Shown: positions 8,881 through 18,494, numbered from the stretch's first letter. The stretch is DNA of 64,000 nucleotides from Rhodospirillales bacterium BBD 1991-14 (GCA_001657395.1 LYSY01000001.1:310001-374000), one strand, 5' to 3'. Program-made: numbers and translations. The notes: generated from the letters alone by a model not told the origin.

Positions 8881-10752
8881 TCAGTCCGCCAGGCGCTGCC
8901 GGGCCCGGGCGGCGGTGTAGGCCGCATGGGCTTCGCGCACCGGGCCGCGCTCGGAAACCTCCGGCACCGCAACGTCCCACCAGGTGCCGCCGGCCTCGGT
9001 GGTGATCATGGGGTCGGTGTCGATGACGATGGCCCGCGGCCCCTCGATGTCCCGATGCATCTGCAGCGCCGCTTCCAGGGCGTCGATCGAGTCGACCTTC
9101 ACCGCCTGGGCGCCGAGGCTGGCGGCATGGGCGCGGAAGTCGATCTCCGGCAGCTTCTCGTGGCGGGCATGCTGCAGCAGGTTGTTGAAGGACTCGCCAC
9201 CGGTGCCGCGCTGCAGCCGGTTGATGCAGCCGAAGCCGCGGTTGTCCAGCACTACGATGGTGAGGCGCAGACCCAGCATGGCGGCGGTGGCGATCTCCGA
9301 ATTCATCATCAGGTAGCTGCCGTCGCCGACCATGACGATGACCTCGCGGTCCGGCTGGGCCAGTTTGACGCCAATCCCGCCGGCGATCTCGTAACCCATG
9401 CAGGAATAGCCGTACTCCAGGTGATAGCCGCCGGGCGCGCTGCTGCGCCAGAGCTTGTGCAGTTCGCCCGGCAGGCCGCCGGCGGCGCAGACAACGATGG
9501 CGTCCGTATCGGCGCTGCGGTTCACCGCGCCGATCACCTGGGCGTCGCTGGGGAGGGCGTCGCTGGGAAGGCGCCCGTTTCCGAACCCTTCGTTGGCGCG
9601 GGCCGCCTCGGCGGCCTGGTTCCAGGCGCCGATGCGTACGCTGACTGCGTCCAGCCAGTCGGACGGGCTGCGGTACTGGGAGAGCTGGGCGCTCAGGGTT
9701 TCCAGCCCCTCGCGGGCGTCGGCCACCAGCGGCTCGGCCTGATGCTTGGCGGCGTCGAAGGGCGCGGTGTTAAGCTGGATCAACCGGCGCGCCGGGTTCT
9801 TGAAGAGCGCGCGCGAGCCCGTCGTGAAGTCCTGCAGGCGGGTGCCGACGGCGAGGATCACGTCGGCCTCCTCGGCGCTCTCGTTGGCCGCGGAGGTGCC
9901 GGTGACGCCAAGGGAGCCGAGGTTCAGCGGATGGTCCCAGGCAAGCGCGCTCTTTCCTGCCTGGGTCTCGGCGACCGGAATCCCGTGGCGCTCCGCAAAG
10001 CCGCGCAGGCTGTCGCCGGCGAGGCTGTAGTGCACGCCGCCGCCGGCAACGATCATCGGCTTGCTCGCTTGGCCCAGCAGCGCAGCGGCCCGCGTCAGTT
10101 CCTGTTGATCCGGCCGCGGCCGGCGGATGTGCCAGAGCGTCTCGGCAAAGAAGCTTTCCGGATAGTCGTAGGCCTCCGCCTGAACGTCCTGGCAGAGCGC
10201 CAGGGTGACAGGCCCGCAGTCTGCCGGGTCGGTCAGCACCGCCATGGCGCGGGGCAGGGACGTTAGGATCTGTTCCGGCCGGGTGATGCGGTCCCAGAAG
10301 CGCGACACCGGGCGGAAGCAGTCGTTGGCGCTGACGGTTGCGTCCTGGAAGCTTTCGATCTGCTGCAGCACCGGGTCGGGGCGCCGGTTGGCGAAGACGT
10401 CGCCCGGCAGCAGCAGCAGGGGCAGGCGATTGACATGGGCCACGGCGGCGGCGGTCACCATGTTGGTGGCGCCGGGGCCAATGGAGGTGGTGCAGGCCAT
10501 GGCCCGCCGGCGGTTGCTGGCCTTGGCATAGGCGATGGCGCTATGGGCCATGGCCTGTTCGTTTTGGGCGCGGTAGGTGGGCAGATGGTCCTGGACGCTG
10601 TAGAGCGCTTCGCCCAGACCGGCGACGTTGCCGTGGCCGAAGATCGCCCAGACCCCGCCGAAGAACGGCACCTCTTCACCGTTCGTCTCGATCTTCTGGG
10701 CCGCCAGGTAGCGGACCAGCGCCTGGGCCATGGTCAAGCGGAGGGTGGACAT
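8881..10752 (-). CDS. iolD: 3D-(3,5/4)-trihydroxycyclohexane-1,2-dione hydrolase
   Basis: A 623-aa thiamine diphosphate-dependent enzyme of the acetolactate-synthase superfamily. It opens the inositol-derived ring to 5-deoxy-glucuronate. The N-terminal pyrimidine-binding domain starts MSTLRLTMAQALVRYLAAQ. The C-terminal TPP-binding motif begins GDGSYLMMNSEIATA and ends at the downstream asparagine of VVLDNRGFGCINRLQ. The ATG at 10752 gives the family N-terminus. It lies between iolC, about 80 bases upstream, and iolE, in the expected pathway operon. Confidence 0.96.
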   Translation of the reverse strand: MSTLRLTMAQALVRYLAAQKIETNGEEVPFFGGVWAIFGHGNVAGLGEALYSVQDHLPTYRAQNEQAMAHSAIAYAKASNRRRAMACTTSIGPGATNMVTAAAVAHVNRLPLLLLPGDVFANRRPDPVLQQIESFQDATVSANDCFRPVSRFWDRITRPEQILTSLPRAMAVLTDPADCGPVTLALCQDVQAEAYDYPESFFAETLWHIRRPRPDQQELTRAAALLGQASKPMIVAGGGVHYSLAGDSLRGFAERHGIPVAETQAGKSALAWDHPLNLGSLGVTGTSAANESAEEADVILAVGTRLQDFTTGSRALFKNPARRLIQLNTAPFDAAKHQAEPLVADAREGLETLSAQLSQYRSPSDWLDAVSVRIGAWNQAAEAARANEGFGNGRLPSDALPSDAQVIGAVNRSADTDAIVVCAAGGLPGELHKLWRSSAPGGYHLEYGYSCMGYEIAGGIGVKLAQPDREVIVMVGDGSYLMMNSEIATAAMLGLRLTIVVLDNRGFGCINRLQRGTGGESFNNLLQHARHEKLPEIDFRAHAASLGAQAVKVDSIDALEAALQMHRDIEGPRAIVIDTDPMITTEAGGTWWDVAVPEVSERGPVREAHAAYTAARARQRLAD

Positions 10753-10834
10753 GGGACTTGCTCTCGCTCCCTTAGGTAACTCGGTCGAAGATCGTTCTCT
10801 ATGTAGTGATGCCCGAGCCGCCGCGCCGCTGCTT

Positions 10835-12814
10835 TTAGGCGGCCTGCTCCTCGGCGGCCCGCTGCCAGCCGGCGACCAGGGTGGCGAAGCGCTGCGCCAT
10901 GACATTGACCGCGTCGTCGTCGCCCATCTCACCCTTCAGCCAGGCCCGTGCAGGTTCGGCGAAGATGCTGCGGCCAACGGCAAAACCTTTCACCAGGGGG
11001 TGGCGTGCAGCGAGCAGGAAAGAACTGGTCAGTTCCTCCAGCGGCCGCTCCAGGCCAAGCAGAAGAATGCCGCGGCAATGGGGATCGCGGGCCTCTATGG
11101 TTTCGCAGACCGCGCGCCAGGCGGCATCGTCGGCCAGCGGCTCCAGCTTCCACCAGTCCGGCGCCACGCCCAGGTCATAGAATCGGGCAATGGCCCGCGC
11201 CAGGGTCGTCTCGTCGACAGCGCCGTGACGGCTGGCAATCACTTCCAGCAGCAGTTCGTGACCGCTGCGCCGGCAGGCATCGAACAGCCGCACCACCTGG
11301 TCCTCCTGGGCGAGACGCAGGTCTTCGGGATCGTCCGGGTGATAGAAGACCAGGCATTTCACACAGTTGGTCAGCGGCCATTCGGCGAGCGCGCCGCCCA
11401 GGTCCGGCCCCTCTTCGAAAGTCAGCGGACGGGACCCCGGCAGCTCGATGGGCCGGCCGACCCAGAGGTCGCCTTCCGCGGCCGCGTGCAGCGCTTCGCG
11501 GCCGAGGCGGTCGTCAATGAGGACGCCGAAGCCCTCGCGGCCGTCGGCGACCTGTCGGGCGGCCCGCAGGGCCAGGGTCTTGAATTGCCCGATGGCAGCC
11601 TGATCCCGGCCGCATTCGCGCGCCAGGTCTTCGAGCTGGCTGCGGTGATCGACGGCGAGGATGCAGAGGTTGTCGTAGTGCTGCGGCCGGGTGGTTGCCC
11701 AGTGGACCCGGTTCAGATCCGGATCCAGCCGCAGGGCGCGATGGTCGCTGCCGTGTGCGAAGTAGTAGCTGAGCTCGGTCCAGGAGGGCACCGCCGGCGC
11801 GCAGCCATGGCGGGAGACGGCGAAGGCGCCACAGGCGTTGGCGAACTTGCAGCAGGTCTCCAGCGGCTCGTCGCGCAGCCAGCCGCGCAGGAAGCCACTC
11901 ATGAAAGCATCGCCCGCGCCCAGCACGTTGTAGACCTCCACCGGGAAGCCCGGGCCGGAGACGCCGTCTTCCAGGGAGTCCGGAATGGCGCCGGGAAAGA
12001 CGACACAGCCCATGGGCCCGCGCTTGCAGACGATGGTGGCATCGCTCAGGCGGCGCACGGTGCGGATCGCCTCCAGCGTGTCGGTGGTGCCGCCGGCGAT
12101 GTGCAGCTCTTCTTCGGTGCCGACGATCAGGTCGCAGAGCGGCAGGATGGTCTGCAGGTGCTCGGAGACGGCAGCGTTCTCGACAAAGCGCTCCTCGCCC
12201 AGGCCATGGCCGGTGAGGCCCCAGAGCACCGGGCGATAGTCGATGTCGAGCACCACCTTGCGCCCGGCCTCCCGCGCCAGCCTTGCGGCCTTGCGCGAGG
12301 CCGCTTCGACGCCGGGGGCCGAGAAGTGGGTGCCGGTGACCACCACGGCCTTGGCCGAAGCGATGTAGCCGGCATCGATGTCGTCTTCGCTGATCGCCAT
12401 GTCGGCGCAGTTCTCGCGGTAGAAGATCAGCGGAAAGCTGTCTTCATCCCGGATACCGAGAATGACCAGGGCCGTCAGCCGCTCCGGGTCTGTCTTCAGG
12501 TGGCTGGTATCCACTCCTTCGGCTATGAGCGTTTCGCGGATGAAGCGCCCCATGTGCTCGTCGCCGACGCGGCTGAGGAAGCCCGCCTTCAGACCCAGGC
12601 GCGCGGAGCCGACCGCAATGTTGGCGGGGCAGCCGCCGATGTACTTGGCAAAGCTGCCCATGTCCTCCAACCGTCCGCCGACCTGTTGTCCGTAGAGGTC
12701 GACAGAACAGCGCCCGATGGTGATGAGGTCGAGCGCAGCGCCTTTATCTTCTGCGTCCCTGTCCAATGCGTCCCTGTTCACGGTGCCCGGGTCCAATGAG
12801 TCCTCGCCCATCAT
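10835..12814 (-). CDS. iolC: Bifunctional 5-dehydro-2-deoxygluconokinase / DUF2090 aldolase-type protein
   Basis: A 659-aa two-domain protein. Residues about 28-340 form a PfkB/ribokinase-type sugar kinase (LDLITIGRCSVDLYGQQVGG, and the catalytic anion-hole motif GAGDAFMSGFLRG). Residues about 345-655 form a DUF2090 domain, a class I aldolase-like TIM barrel. In proteobacteria this fusion replaces the separate IolC kinase and IolJ aldolase: it phosphorylates 2-deoxy-5-keto-gluconate and probably cleaves the product to DHAP and malonate semialdehyde. The first ~27 residues are extra and charged; a later start cannot be excluded. First gene of the leftward iol operon. Confidence 0.93.
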   Translation of the reverse strand: MMGEDSLDPGTVNRDALDRDAEDKGAALDLITIGRCSVDLYGQQVGGRLEDMGSFAKYIGGCPANIAVGSARLGLKAGFLSRVGDEHMGRFIRETLIAEGVDTSHLKTDPERLTALVILGIRDEDSFPLIFYRENCADMAISEDDIDAGYIASAKAVVVTGTHFSAPGVEAASRKAARLAREAGRKVVLDIDYRPVLWGLTGHGLGEERFVENAAVSEHLQTILPLCDLIVGTEEELHIAGGTTDTLEAIRTVRRLSDATIVCKRGPMGCVVFPGAIPDSLEDGVSGPGFPVEVYNVLGAGDAFMSGFLRGWLRDEPLETCCKFANACGAFAVSRHGCAPAVPSWTELSYYFAHGSDHRALRLDPDLNRVHWATTRPQHYDNLCILAVDHRSQLEDLARECGRDQAAIGQFKTLALRAARQVADGREGFGVLIDDRLGREALHAAAEGDLWVGRPIELPGSRPLTFEEGPDLGGALAEWPLTNCVKCLVFYHPDDPEDLRLAQEDQVVRLFDACRRSGHELLLEVIASRHGAVDETTLARAIARFYDLGVAPDWWKLEPLADDAAWRAVCETIEARDPHCRGILLLGLERPLEELTSSFLLAARHPLVKGFAVGRSIFAEPARAWLKGEMGDDDAVNVMAQRFATLVAGWQRAAEEQAA

Positions 12815-12871
12815 GCGGCCGTCTCCCCTGGTGCTGACACGAGGTCAGGATTTATTGAGAGCCGCGCTTCG

Positions 12872-12885
12872 TTCCGCGCTTGGAA
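12872..12885. promoter_or_regulatory. Inverted repeat TTCC-N6-GGAA in the iolC/iolG control region
   Basis: TTCCGCGCTTGGAA is a perfect 4+4 inverted repeat with a 6-base spacer in the 145-base region between the divergent iolC and iolG genes. It is the mirror arrangement of the GGAA-N6-TTCC operator reported for rhizobial IolR. It may be a second binding site or chance. Confidence 0.3.
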
Positions 12886-12919
12886 GAATGAAACATAACA
12901 TCTATTAATGGGTCAATGT

Positions 12920-12933
12920 GGAATTCAAATTCT
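12920..12933. promoter_or_regulatory. Candidate IolR (RpiR-family) operator, iolC-iolG intergenic
   Basis: GGAATTCAAATTCT is a near-match to the GGAA-N6-TTCC palindrome described for Sinorhizobium IolR, and contains the perfect inverted repeat GAATT-CA-AATTC. It lies between the divergent iolC and iolG genes, 27 bases before the iolG start. A sister site with the same GAATnnnnATTCTA core stands upstream of the ABC transporter operon (14977-14990), with the RpiR-family regulator gene between them. Confidence 0.5.
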
Positions 12934-12959
12934 ATTTTGCCGTAAGGGAAGGGAAGGCA

Positions 12960-13955
12960 ATGCTTCGGATCGGACTGCTCGGTGCGGGCCGCATCGGCCA
13001 GATTCACGGCCGCAACATCGCCGCTCATCCGGCTGCCGAGCTGGCGGGTATTGCCGATGCCTTGCCAGCGGTGGCCGAAACACTGGCGTCGGAGACCGGA
13101 GCCCCGGTGCAGGCGATGGACGCCTTGCTCGACGACCGCGGTATCGATGCCGTGGTGATCGCGGCACCGACCGATCTGCATGCCGACCTGATCGAAGCGG
13201 CGGTGCGCGCCGGCAAGGCCGTGTTCTGCGAGAAGCCTGTGGATCTCGACGCCGGGCGCATTCGCAGCTGCCTGGAGGTGGCCGCCGCAACCGGCCGGCC
13301 CCTGATGGTCGGATTCAACCGCCGTTTCGATCCCAGCTTTGCCGCCCTGAAGGCTCGGCTGGTGTCGGGCGAGATCGGCGCTGTGGAGATGATCACCATT
13401 CTCTCCCGCGATCCCGCGCCGCCGCCGGTTTCATACATTGAACGCTCCGGTGGCCTGTTCCGCGACATGATGATCCATGACTTCGACATGGCGCGCTTTC
13501 TCCTGGACGAGGAGCCAATGGAGATCTTCGCCACGGCCTCCTGCCTCGTCGATCCGGCGATCGGTGCGGCCGGCGATGTGGATACGGCGGCGGTTACCTT
13601 GAAGACGGCGGGCGGGCGGATCGTGCAGATCTCAAACTCGCGCCGGGCCCCTTACGGCTACGACCAGCGTATCGAAGTGCATGGCCAGAAGGGCCTGCTG
13701 CGGGCCGGAAACAGGCATGCGACGACCGTCGAGGCGGCCACGGCGGACGGCTACCGGCGCGACCCCGCCCTGGATTTCTTTCTCGAAAGATACCGCGAAG
13801 CCTATCAGGCCGAACTCGACGCCTTCGTGGAGGGGGTTACGAAGGGACGACCCTTGACGCCGTCCGGCGAAGACGGGTTGCGCGCGCAGGTGCTGGCGGA
13901 CGCAGCCAGCGAGTCCTGGAGGACGGGCAGGCCTGTCCGGCTTCAGGCCGAATAG
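12960..13955 (+). CDS. iolG: Inositol 2-dehydrogenase
   Basis: A 331-aa Gfo/Idh/MocA oxidoreductase. The NAD-binding motif is LLGAGRIGQIHGRNIAAHP at residues about 6-24. The EKP motif (FCEKPVDLDAGR) and the catalytic MIHDFDMARF block follow. It oxidises myo-inositol to 2-keto-myo-inositol, the first catabolic step. The ATG at 12960 was chosen because it follows a strong purine-rich ribosome site (AGGGAAGGGAAGG) and starts directly at the Rossmann strand; an in-frame ATG at 12918 would add 14 atypical residues. Divergent from iolC. Confidence 0.93.
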   Translation: MLRIGLLGAGRIGQIHGRNIAAHPAAELAGIADALPAVAETLASETGAPVQAMDALLDDRGIDAVVIAAPTDLHADLIEAAVRAGKAVFCEKPVDLDAGRIRSCLEVAAATGRPLMVGFNRRFDPSFAALKARLVSGEIGAVEMITILSRDPAPPPVSYIERSGGLFRDMMIHDFDMARFLLDEEPMEIFATASCLVDPAIGAAGDVDTAAVTLKTAGGRIVQISNSRRAPYGYDQRIEVHGQKGLLRAGNRHATTVEAATADGYRRDPALDFFLERYREAYQAELDAFVEGVTKGRPLTPSGEDGLRAQVLADAASESWRTGRPVRLQAE

Positions 13956-13986
13956 GGTTCACAACGGAAGAGACCCCCGGTCCGCT

Positions 13987-14874
13987 CTACCGACCGCGGC
14001 GCTGTTCGGCGATCGAGACTGAGAGGGCCATTGCCAGGCAGAAGGAAGCGGAAAGGGAGCGAAAGGCGGCGAAGTCGGCTTCGACGACTTCGAACCAGAC
14101 ATCGGCCTGCTCGGTCAGAGGGCTGAAGGGGCTGTCCGTGATCGCGACCAAGGGCACGCCGCGCGCGGCGGTGGACCCCGTCAGTTCGATGGTTGCGGGC
14201 GCGTAGGGGGTGAAAGAGATCGAGATGAGTGCGTCGCCCGTGCCGGCAAAGGCCGCTTGTTCCTGGCTCAGCGTTCCAACGTTGTCGATCAGCAGACTCT
14301 TTACCCCGAGTTTGCCCAAGGCGTACGCCATGTAGGCCGTGATCGGAAAGGCCCGGCGCTGACCCAGCAGATAGATCGTATCGGCCGCAGCCAGAAGCTT
14401 TGAAGCCTTGCTCAGGTGATCCGCATCGATGCTGTCGCGCAGGCGCATAAGGGATGTCATGCCGGCCTGGGCAAAGCCGTCGAGCAGGTCCGGCACGCCG
14501 TCCTGTCCGCGTTCCTGGTGACTGAGCTTTTCGAGGCGCTCCTCATAGTCCGGCCAGCGCTCACGCAGGCGCGCCCGAAAGATCTCCTGCAGGTCCGAGA
14601 AGCCCTGATAGCCGATGGTCTGCGCGAAGCGCACCAGGGTCGATGGTTGTACGGCGGCCTGCTGGGCAATGCTGGCCGCGGTGCCAAAGGCCATCTCATC
14701 CGGATGCGCAACTGCAAAGCGCGCCACCTGGGCAAGCCGCTTGGGTAGGTTTGCGTGGCGCTCCATCAGTAGCGTGCGCAGGCCGGTGAAGTCACGCGGC
14801 GGTACCGGGAGGTGGCCCTCCGGCTCTGCACGCGCGCCAGGCGTCCCATTCGCCATGCTGTCGACTTTGGCCAT
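13987..14874 (-). CDS. iolR: RpiR family transcriptional regulator, probable iol repressor
   Basis: A 295-aa RpiR-type regulator with an N-terminal HTH_6 domain (about residues 30-105, with AASIAQQAAVQPSTLVRFAQ) and a C-terminal SIS sugar-binding domain (about 135-265, with IYLLGQRRAFPITAYMAYAL and DALISISFTPYAPATIELT). Rhizobial IolR is of this family and binds GGAA-N6-TTCC palindromes. Comparable palindromes lie in the two control regions flanking this gene's neighbours. It is convergent with iolG and divergent from the ABC operon. The symbol is assigned by family and context. Confidence 0.82.
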   Translation of the reverse strand: MAKVDSMANGTPGARAEPEGHLPVPPRDFTGLRTLLMERHANLPKRLAQVARFAVAHPDEMAFGTAASIAQQAAVQPSTLVRFAQTIGYQGFSDLQEIFRARLRERWPDYEERLEKLSHQERGQDGVPDLLDGFAQAGMTSLMRLRDSIDADHLSKASKLLAAADTIYLLGQRRAFPITAYMAYALGKLGVKSLLIDNVGTLSQEQAAFAGTGDALISISFTPYAPATIELTGSTAARGVPLVAITDSPFSPLTEQADVWFEVVEADFAAFRSLSASFCLAMALSVSIAEQRRGR

Positions 14875-15338
14875 GTCCCCGCCTTGCTCCGCAACGGTAA
14901 CGCCGTCCGGGCACCGAAAGGCCCGATGCTTTTGGCTGCACGGAGCTCTGTCTAATTCCCATAGTGAAGCAAAAGGAGAATAAAAATTCTAGAAAAATCG
15001 GATCGGTCGGTTTATTCTGCGTCCAGCGACAATCTGAGCCAATCAGAGTGAGCCCGGGTCCAAGGCCCGGATTCTTGCCTAGGGAAGGCGATATGCCCCG
15101 ATGGACGAAGGCCGGCGGATTCCCGATTCGGACCGCGGGCCCAAGACATCACAGCAGTCATAGCCGCCGCCGGGCCAGGCAGGCCCCGGCCCCGGATGCC
15201 CTTTCCCTTGTGCTGTGGTCCGCCCGGCGGGTGTGCGTCTCTGCCGGCCAGACTTCGGTCGGCCGGAGCCCGCTTCCGACAGCTGATTGCCATGGGTCGC
15301 TGGATCAAAGCGCAGAACCTTTGCAAGGGGAGGATTGA
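14875..15338. other. Divergent control region, rpiR regulator / inositol ABC transporter
   Basis: A 464-base intergenic region without a convincing gene. It holds the candidate IolR operator at 14977-14990 in an A/T-rich patch unusual for this genome, which probably marks the promoter area. About 300 further bases are GC-rich and show nothing I can identify before the ribosome site (GCAAGGGGAGG) at about 15324-15334. Confidence 0.6.
14977..14990. promoter_or_regulatory. Candidate IolR operator upstream of the ABC transporter
   Basis: AGAATAAAAATTCT shares the GAATnnnnATTCTA core with the site at 12920-12933 and fits a relaxed RGAA-N6-TTCY palindrome. It overlaps the flanking TTCTAGAA palindrome and lies between the divergent regulator and substrate-binding-protein genes, about 100 bases from the regulator start. 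Confidence 0.45.
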
Positions 15339-16271
15339 ATGAAAGCTTTGCATCGTCTTGCGGCAGCCGCCGCGTTTCTCGGTGCGGCCGGTGCCGCGCA
15401 GGCACAGGACGTCAACATCATCGTCGTCAGCCACGGTCAGGCCAACGATCCCTTTTGGTCGGTGGTGAAGAACGGCGTCGATGCCGCGGCCAAGGATATG
15501 GGCGTCAACGTCGATTACCGCGCCCCGGAAACCTTCGACATGGTGGTCATGTCCCAGCTTATTGACGCGGCGGTGAATCAGGAGCCGGACGGCCTCGTCG
15601 TCTCCATTCCCGATGCGGACGCTCTTGGGCCTTCCATCGAGAAGGCTGTTGCAGCCGGCATTCCCGTGGTCTCCATGAACTCCGGCTCCGACGTTTCGAA
15701 GACGCTGGGCGCCTTGCTGCACGTCGGTCAGGAGGAATATGACGCCGGCAAGGCGGCTGGCGAGAAGATGGCCGCCCTCGGCGGCAGCAGCGCCATCTGC
15801 ATCAACCAGGAAGTCGGCAACGTTGCCCTGGATCTGCGGTGTCAGGGCTTTGCCGACGGCTTCGGCGGCGCCTCCAAGGTGCTGCCGGTCTCGCAGGACC
15901 CGTCCGAAGTGAAGGCGAAGGTCAAGGCCGCTCTGGAGTCCGACGATTCCGTTGATACCGTCATGGCGCTGGGTGCCAGCACAGCGGGCGAGCCCGCCCT
16001 GGCCGCCGCCGATGAAGCCGGCAAGGGTGAGTCGGTCATGATCGGCACCTTCGATCTCTCCTCCGACTTCCTGAAGGCGATTGCCGACGGCAAAGCGGCC
16101 TTCGCCATCGATCAGCAGCAGTACCTGCAGGGTTATCTGCCGGTCGTGTTCCTGGCGAACCATGCCAAGTTCGGGCTGATTCCCGGCGGCAACGTGCCGT
16201 CTGGTCCCAACCTGATCACCCAGGACAAGGCATCCCAGGTGGTCGAGCTTTCGGCCCAGGGCATTCGTTGA
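15339..16271 (+). CDS. CUT2-type sugar ABC transporter substrate-binding protein (inositol candidate)
   Basis: A 310-aa periplasmic binding protein of the ribose/galactose type. A signal peptide covers residues 1-22 (hydrophobic core LAAAAAFLGAAGAAQA, cleaved before QDVNI). The mature fold opens IIVVSHGQANDPFWSVVKNGVDAA. It is followed by a large hairpin and then the permease and ATPase genes. Between iolG/iolR and another dehydrogenase the likely ligand is myo-inositol or a stereoisomer, an inference from context; fructose or a related sugar is possible because the partner ATPase resembles FrcA. Confidence 0.85.
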   Translation: MKALHRLAAAAAFLGAAGAAQAQDVNIIVVSHGQANDPFWSVVKNGVDAAAKDMGVNVDYRAPETFDMVVMSQLIDAAVNQEPDGLVVSIPDADALGPSIEKAVAAGIPVVSMNSGSDVSKTLGALLHVGQEEYDAGKAAGEKMAALGGSSAICINQEVGNVALDLRCQGFADGFGGASKVLPVSQDPSEVKAKVKAALESDDSVDTVMALGASTAGEPALAAADEAGKGESVMIGTFDLSSDFLKAIADGKAAFAIDQQQYLQGYLPVVFLANHAKFGLIPGGNVPSGPNLITQDKASQVVELSAQGIR

Positions 16272-16276
16272 TATCC

Positions 16277-16312
16277 GGCGGGTTCGGGCGTCTTCCGGCG
16301 CCCGGACCCGCC
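16277..16312 (+). terminator. Strong hairpin after the binding-protein gene (attenuator or mRNA stabiliser)
   Basis: A 14-base stem (16277-16290 with 16299-16312, one G-U-type mismatch) and an 8-base loop begins 6 bases after the stop codon. There is no U-run, so it is more likely an mRNA-stabilising or partial-attenuation element that keeps binding-protein transcript in excess over the permease, as known in many ABC operons. Confidence 0.6.
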
Positions 16313-16435
16313 GCTCCAATCGCTCGTCAGGTAGGAAACGAGGGGATCTAGCACTCGGCGGACCGCGCGAGCGGCAAGCGCGAACCGGCGCAAGACCGGT
16401 CAAGCCTGAAAGCGGTACCGTCAGGGAGGATGAAG

Positions 16436-17587
16436 ATGGTTGAAAAGACGCTAGACGGTGGCAGCGAGGCGGCCGCCGAACCTCCAGAGACGGCAGCCGC
16501 GAAGGCCGACGAGCGCCTGCGCGAAGTCTCAACCATGACCAAGCTGATGCGGCGGCCCGAACTCGGCGCTGTCGCCGGTCTGATCCTGGTCACCGTCTTC
16601 TTCCTCTTTACGGCCAACGCCAACATGTTCACCCTTGCGGGGATCATGAACTTCATGGCGCCCGCCGCGCAGCTTGGCATCCTGGCGATCGGCGCCGCGC
16701 TGCTGATGGTCGGCGGCGAGTTCGACCTTTCGGTCGGCTCCATGGTCGCCTTTGCGGGCCTGATCTTCGGGGCCTGTCTGGTGGTCCTGGGCCTGCCGCT
16801 GCCGCTTGCCATTCTGGTCACTTTTATCCTCGCGGCCGCCATGGGGGCGTTGAACGGGCAGATCGTCCTGCGCACCGGGCTGCCGTCCTTCATCGTTACT
16901 CTGGCCTTCCTGTTCATTCTACGCGGCATGACATTGGTGGGCCTGAAGCTCGCGACCGGCGGCTCGACGCAGCTGCGCGGCGTCAAGGACGCGGTCGAAG
17001 GATCCTGGGTTGCGGGGCTCTTTTCCGGCGATGCCTTTGAGGGGCTGTTCGCCTGGTTCGCCTCCATGGGCTGGATCGACACCTTCAAGAACGGCCTGCC
17101 CAAGGTTCAGGGCGTTCCTGTCGAGGTGATCTGGTTCGTCCTCTTCGCTGCCATCGCCACCTGGGTTCTGGTGCGCACCCGCTTCGGCAACTGGATCTTC
17201 GCCTCCGGCGGCGATGCCAATGCGGCCCGCAACTCGGGTGTCGCGGTCAACCGGGTCAAGACGATCCTCTTCATGCTGACGGCCTGCTGCGCCGCGCTTG
17301 TCGCCATTCTCACCGTGCTCGACGCCGGCTCCACCGACGCGCGCCGCGGCTTCCAGAAAGAATTCGAGGCGATCATCGCAGCGGTGATCGGCGGCTGCCT
17401 GCTGACCGGCGGCTACGGCTCGGCCATCGGCGCGGCGATCGGTGCTGTCATTTTCGGCATGGTGCTGATCGGCCTGACCTACACCACCATCGACCAGGAC
17501 TGGTACCTGGTTTTCCTGGGCGGCATGCTGCTGACCGCGGTGTTGTTCAACAACTACATCCGCAAGCGCGCGACGGGGGAGCGGTAA
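16436..17587 (+). CDS. CUT2-type sugar ABC transporter permease
   Basis: A roughly 383-aa inner-membrane permease of the RbsC/FrcC family with about 8-10 hydrophobic segments and the family landmarks [19 protein letters not shown] and [16 protein letters not shown] ribosome site (GGGAGG at 16424-16429) gives 6-base spacing to the ATG at 16436; the ATG at 16430 would have no spacing. The stop is one base before the ATPase start, so the genes are coupled. Substrate as for the binding protein: probably inositol, by context. Confidence 0.88.
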   Translation: MVEKTLDGGSEAAAEPPETAAAKADERLREVSTMTKLMRRPELGAVAGLILVTVFFLFTANANMFTLAGIMNFMAPAAQLGILAIGAALLMVGGEFDLSVGSMVAFAGLIFGACLVVLGLPLPLAILVTFILAAAMGALNGQIVLRTGLPSFIVTLAFLFILRGMTLVGLKLATGGSTQLRGVKDAVEGSWVAGLFSGDAFEGLFAWFASMGWIDTFKNGLPKVQGVPVEVIWFVLFAAIATWVLVRTRFGNWIFASGGDANAARNSGVAVNRVKTILFMLTACCAALVAILTVLDAGSTDARRGFQKEFEAIIAAVIGGCLLTGGYGSAIGAAIGAVIFGMVLIGLTYTTIDQDWYLVFLGGMLLTAVLFNNYIRKRATGER

Positions 17588-17588
17588 G

Positions 17589-18416
17589 ATGACAGACGCA
17601 AGCTCCAACGGCACAAGCACCAACGGCACAGGCAATGGCGCCGACGTTCTCATCGACGTCCGCAACGTGGTGAAGCATTTCGGGTCGGTGATCGCCCTTG
17701 CCGGCGTTTCCATGACCGTCAGGCGCGGGCAGGTGCTCTGCCTGCTGGGCGACAACGGGGCCGGCAAGTCGACCCTGATCAAGACCCTGGCCGGCGTACA
17801 CAAGCCCACCGACGGCGAGTTCCTGGTGGCGGGTGAGCACGTCGACTTCGATTCGCCGCGCGACGCCCTGGATGCGGGCATCGCCACGGTCTACCAGGAC
17901 CTGGCGATGATCCCGCTGATGTCGGTGACCCGCAACTTCTTCATGGGCCGGGAGCCGGTGAAGAAGCTCGGGCCCATCCGCTTCATCAACTTCGACGAAG
18001 CCGACCGGGTGACCCGGGAGGAGATGCACCGCATCGGCATCGACGTGCGCGACCCGCAGCAGGCGGTGGGGACGCTTTCCGGCGGTGAGCGGCAGTGCGT
18101 CGCCATCGCCCGGGCCGTCTACTTCGGTGCCAAGGTGCTGATCCTGGACGAGCCGACCTCGGCGCTTGGCGTCGCGCAGACCTCCATGGTGCTGAAGTAC
18201 GTCGACCAGGTGCGCTCCAAGGGCCTCGGCGTCATCTTCATCACCCACAACGTGCGTCACGCCATGGCGGTGGGCGACCGCTTCACCGTGCTCAACCGCG
18301 GCAAGACCCTGGGCAATTTCGCCAAGGACGAGATCACCATGGACGAACTGCAGAACCTGATGGCCGGCGGCAAGGAGCTGCAGCAGCTTTCCGCTTCCTT
18401 GGGCGGCACGGTTTAG
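17589..18416 (+). CDS. CUT2-type sugar ABC transporter ATP-binding protein, single-domain
   Basis: A 275-aa ABC ATPase. Walker A is GDNGAGKST at about residues 54-62, the signature is [20 protein letters not shown], and Walker B is [12 protein letters not shown]. Ribose- and xylose-type ATPases usually have two fused nucleotide-binding domains of ~500 aa; this one has one, as in rhizobial FrcA. The Asn/Thr/Ser/Gly-rich N-terminus precedes the fold at [13 protein letters not shown]. It starts right after the permease stop and is the last transporter gene. Confidence 0.88.
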   Translation: MTDASSNGTSTNGTGNGADVLIDVRNVVKHFGSVIALAGVSMTVRRGQVLCLLGDNGAGKSTLIKTLAGVHKPTDGEFLVAGEHVDFDSPRDALDAGIATVYQDLAMIPLMSVTRNFFMGREPVKKLGPIRFINFDEADRVTREEMHRIGIDVRDPQQAVGTLSGGERQCVAIARAVYFGAKVLILDEPTSALGVAQTSMVLKYVDQVRSKGLGVIFITHNVRHAMAVGDRFTVLNRGKTLGNFAKDEITMDELQNLMAGGKELQQLSASLGGTV

Positions 18417-18423
18417 GGTAGAA

Positions 18424-18447
18424 GGCGACCTCGGTTTTCAGGTCGCC
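18424..18447 (+). terminator. Hairpin after the ABC transporter ATPase gene
   Basis: GGCGACCT (18424-18431) and AGGTCGCC (18440-18447) form an 8-base perfect stem with an 8-base loop, 7 bases after the stop codon. It is not followed by a U-run, so termination would be weak or factor-dependent. Confidence 0.4.
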
Positions 18448-18494
18448 CCCACCAGATCCGGGCAGATCCGGGCGGGTCCGGGCGGCAGCAGGGG

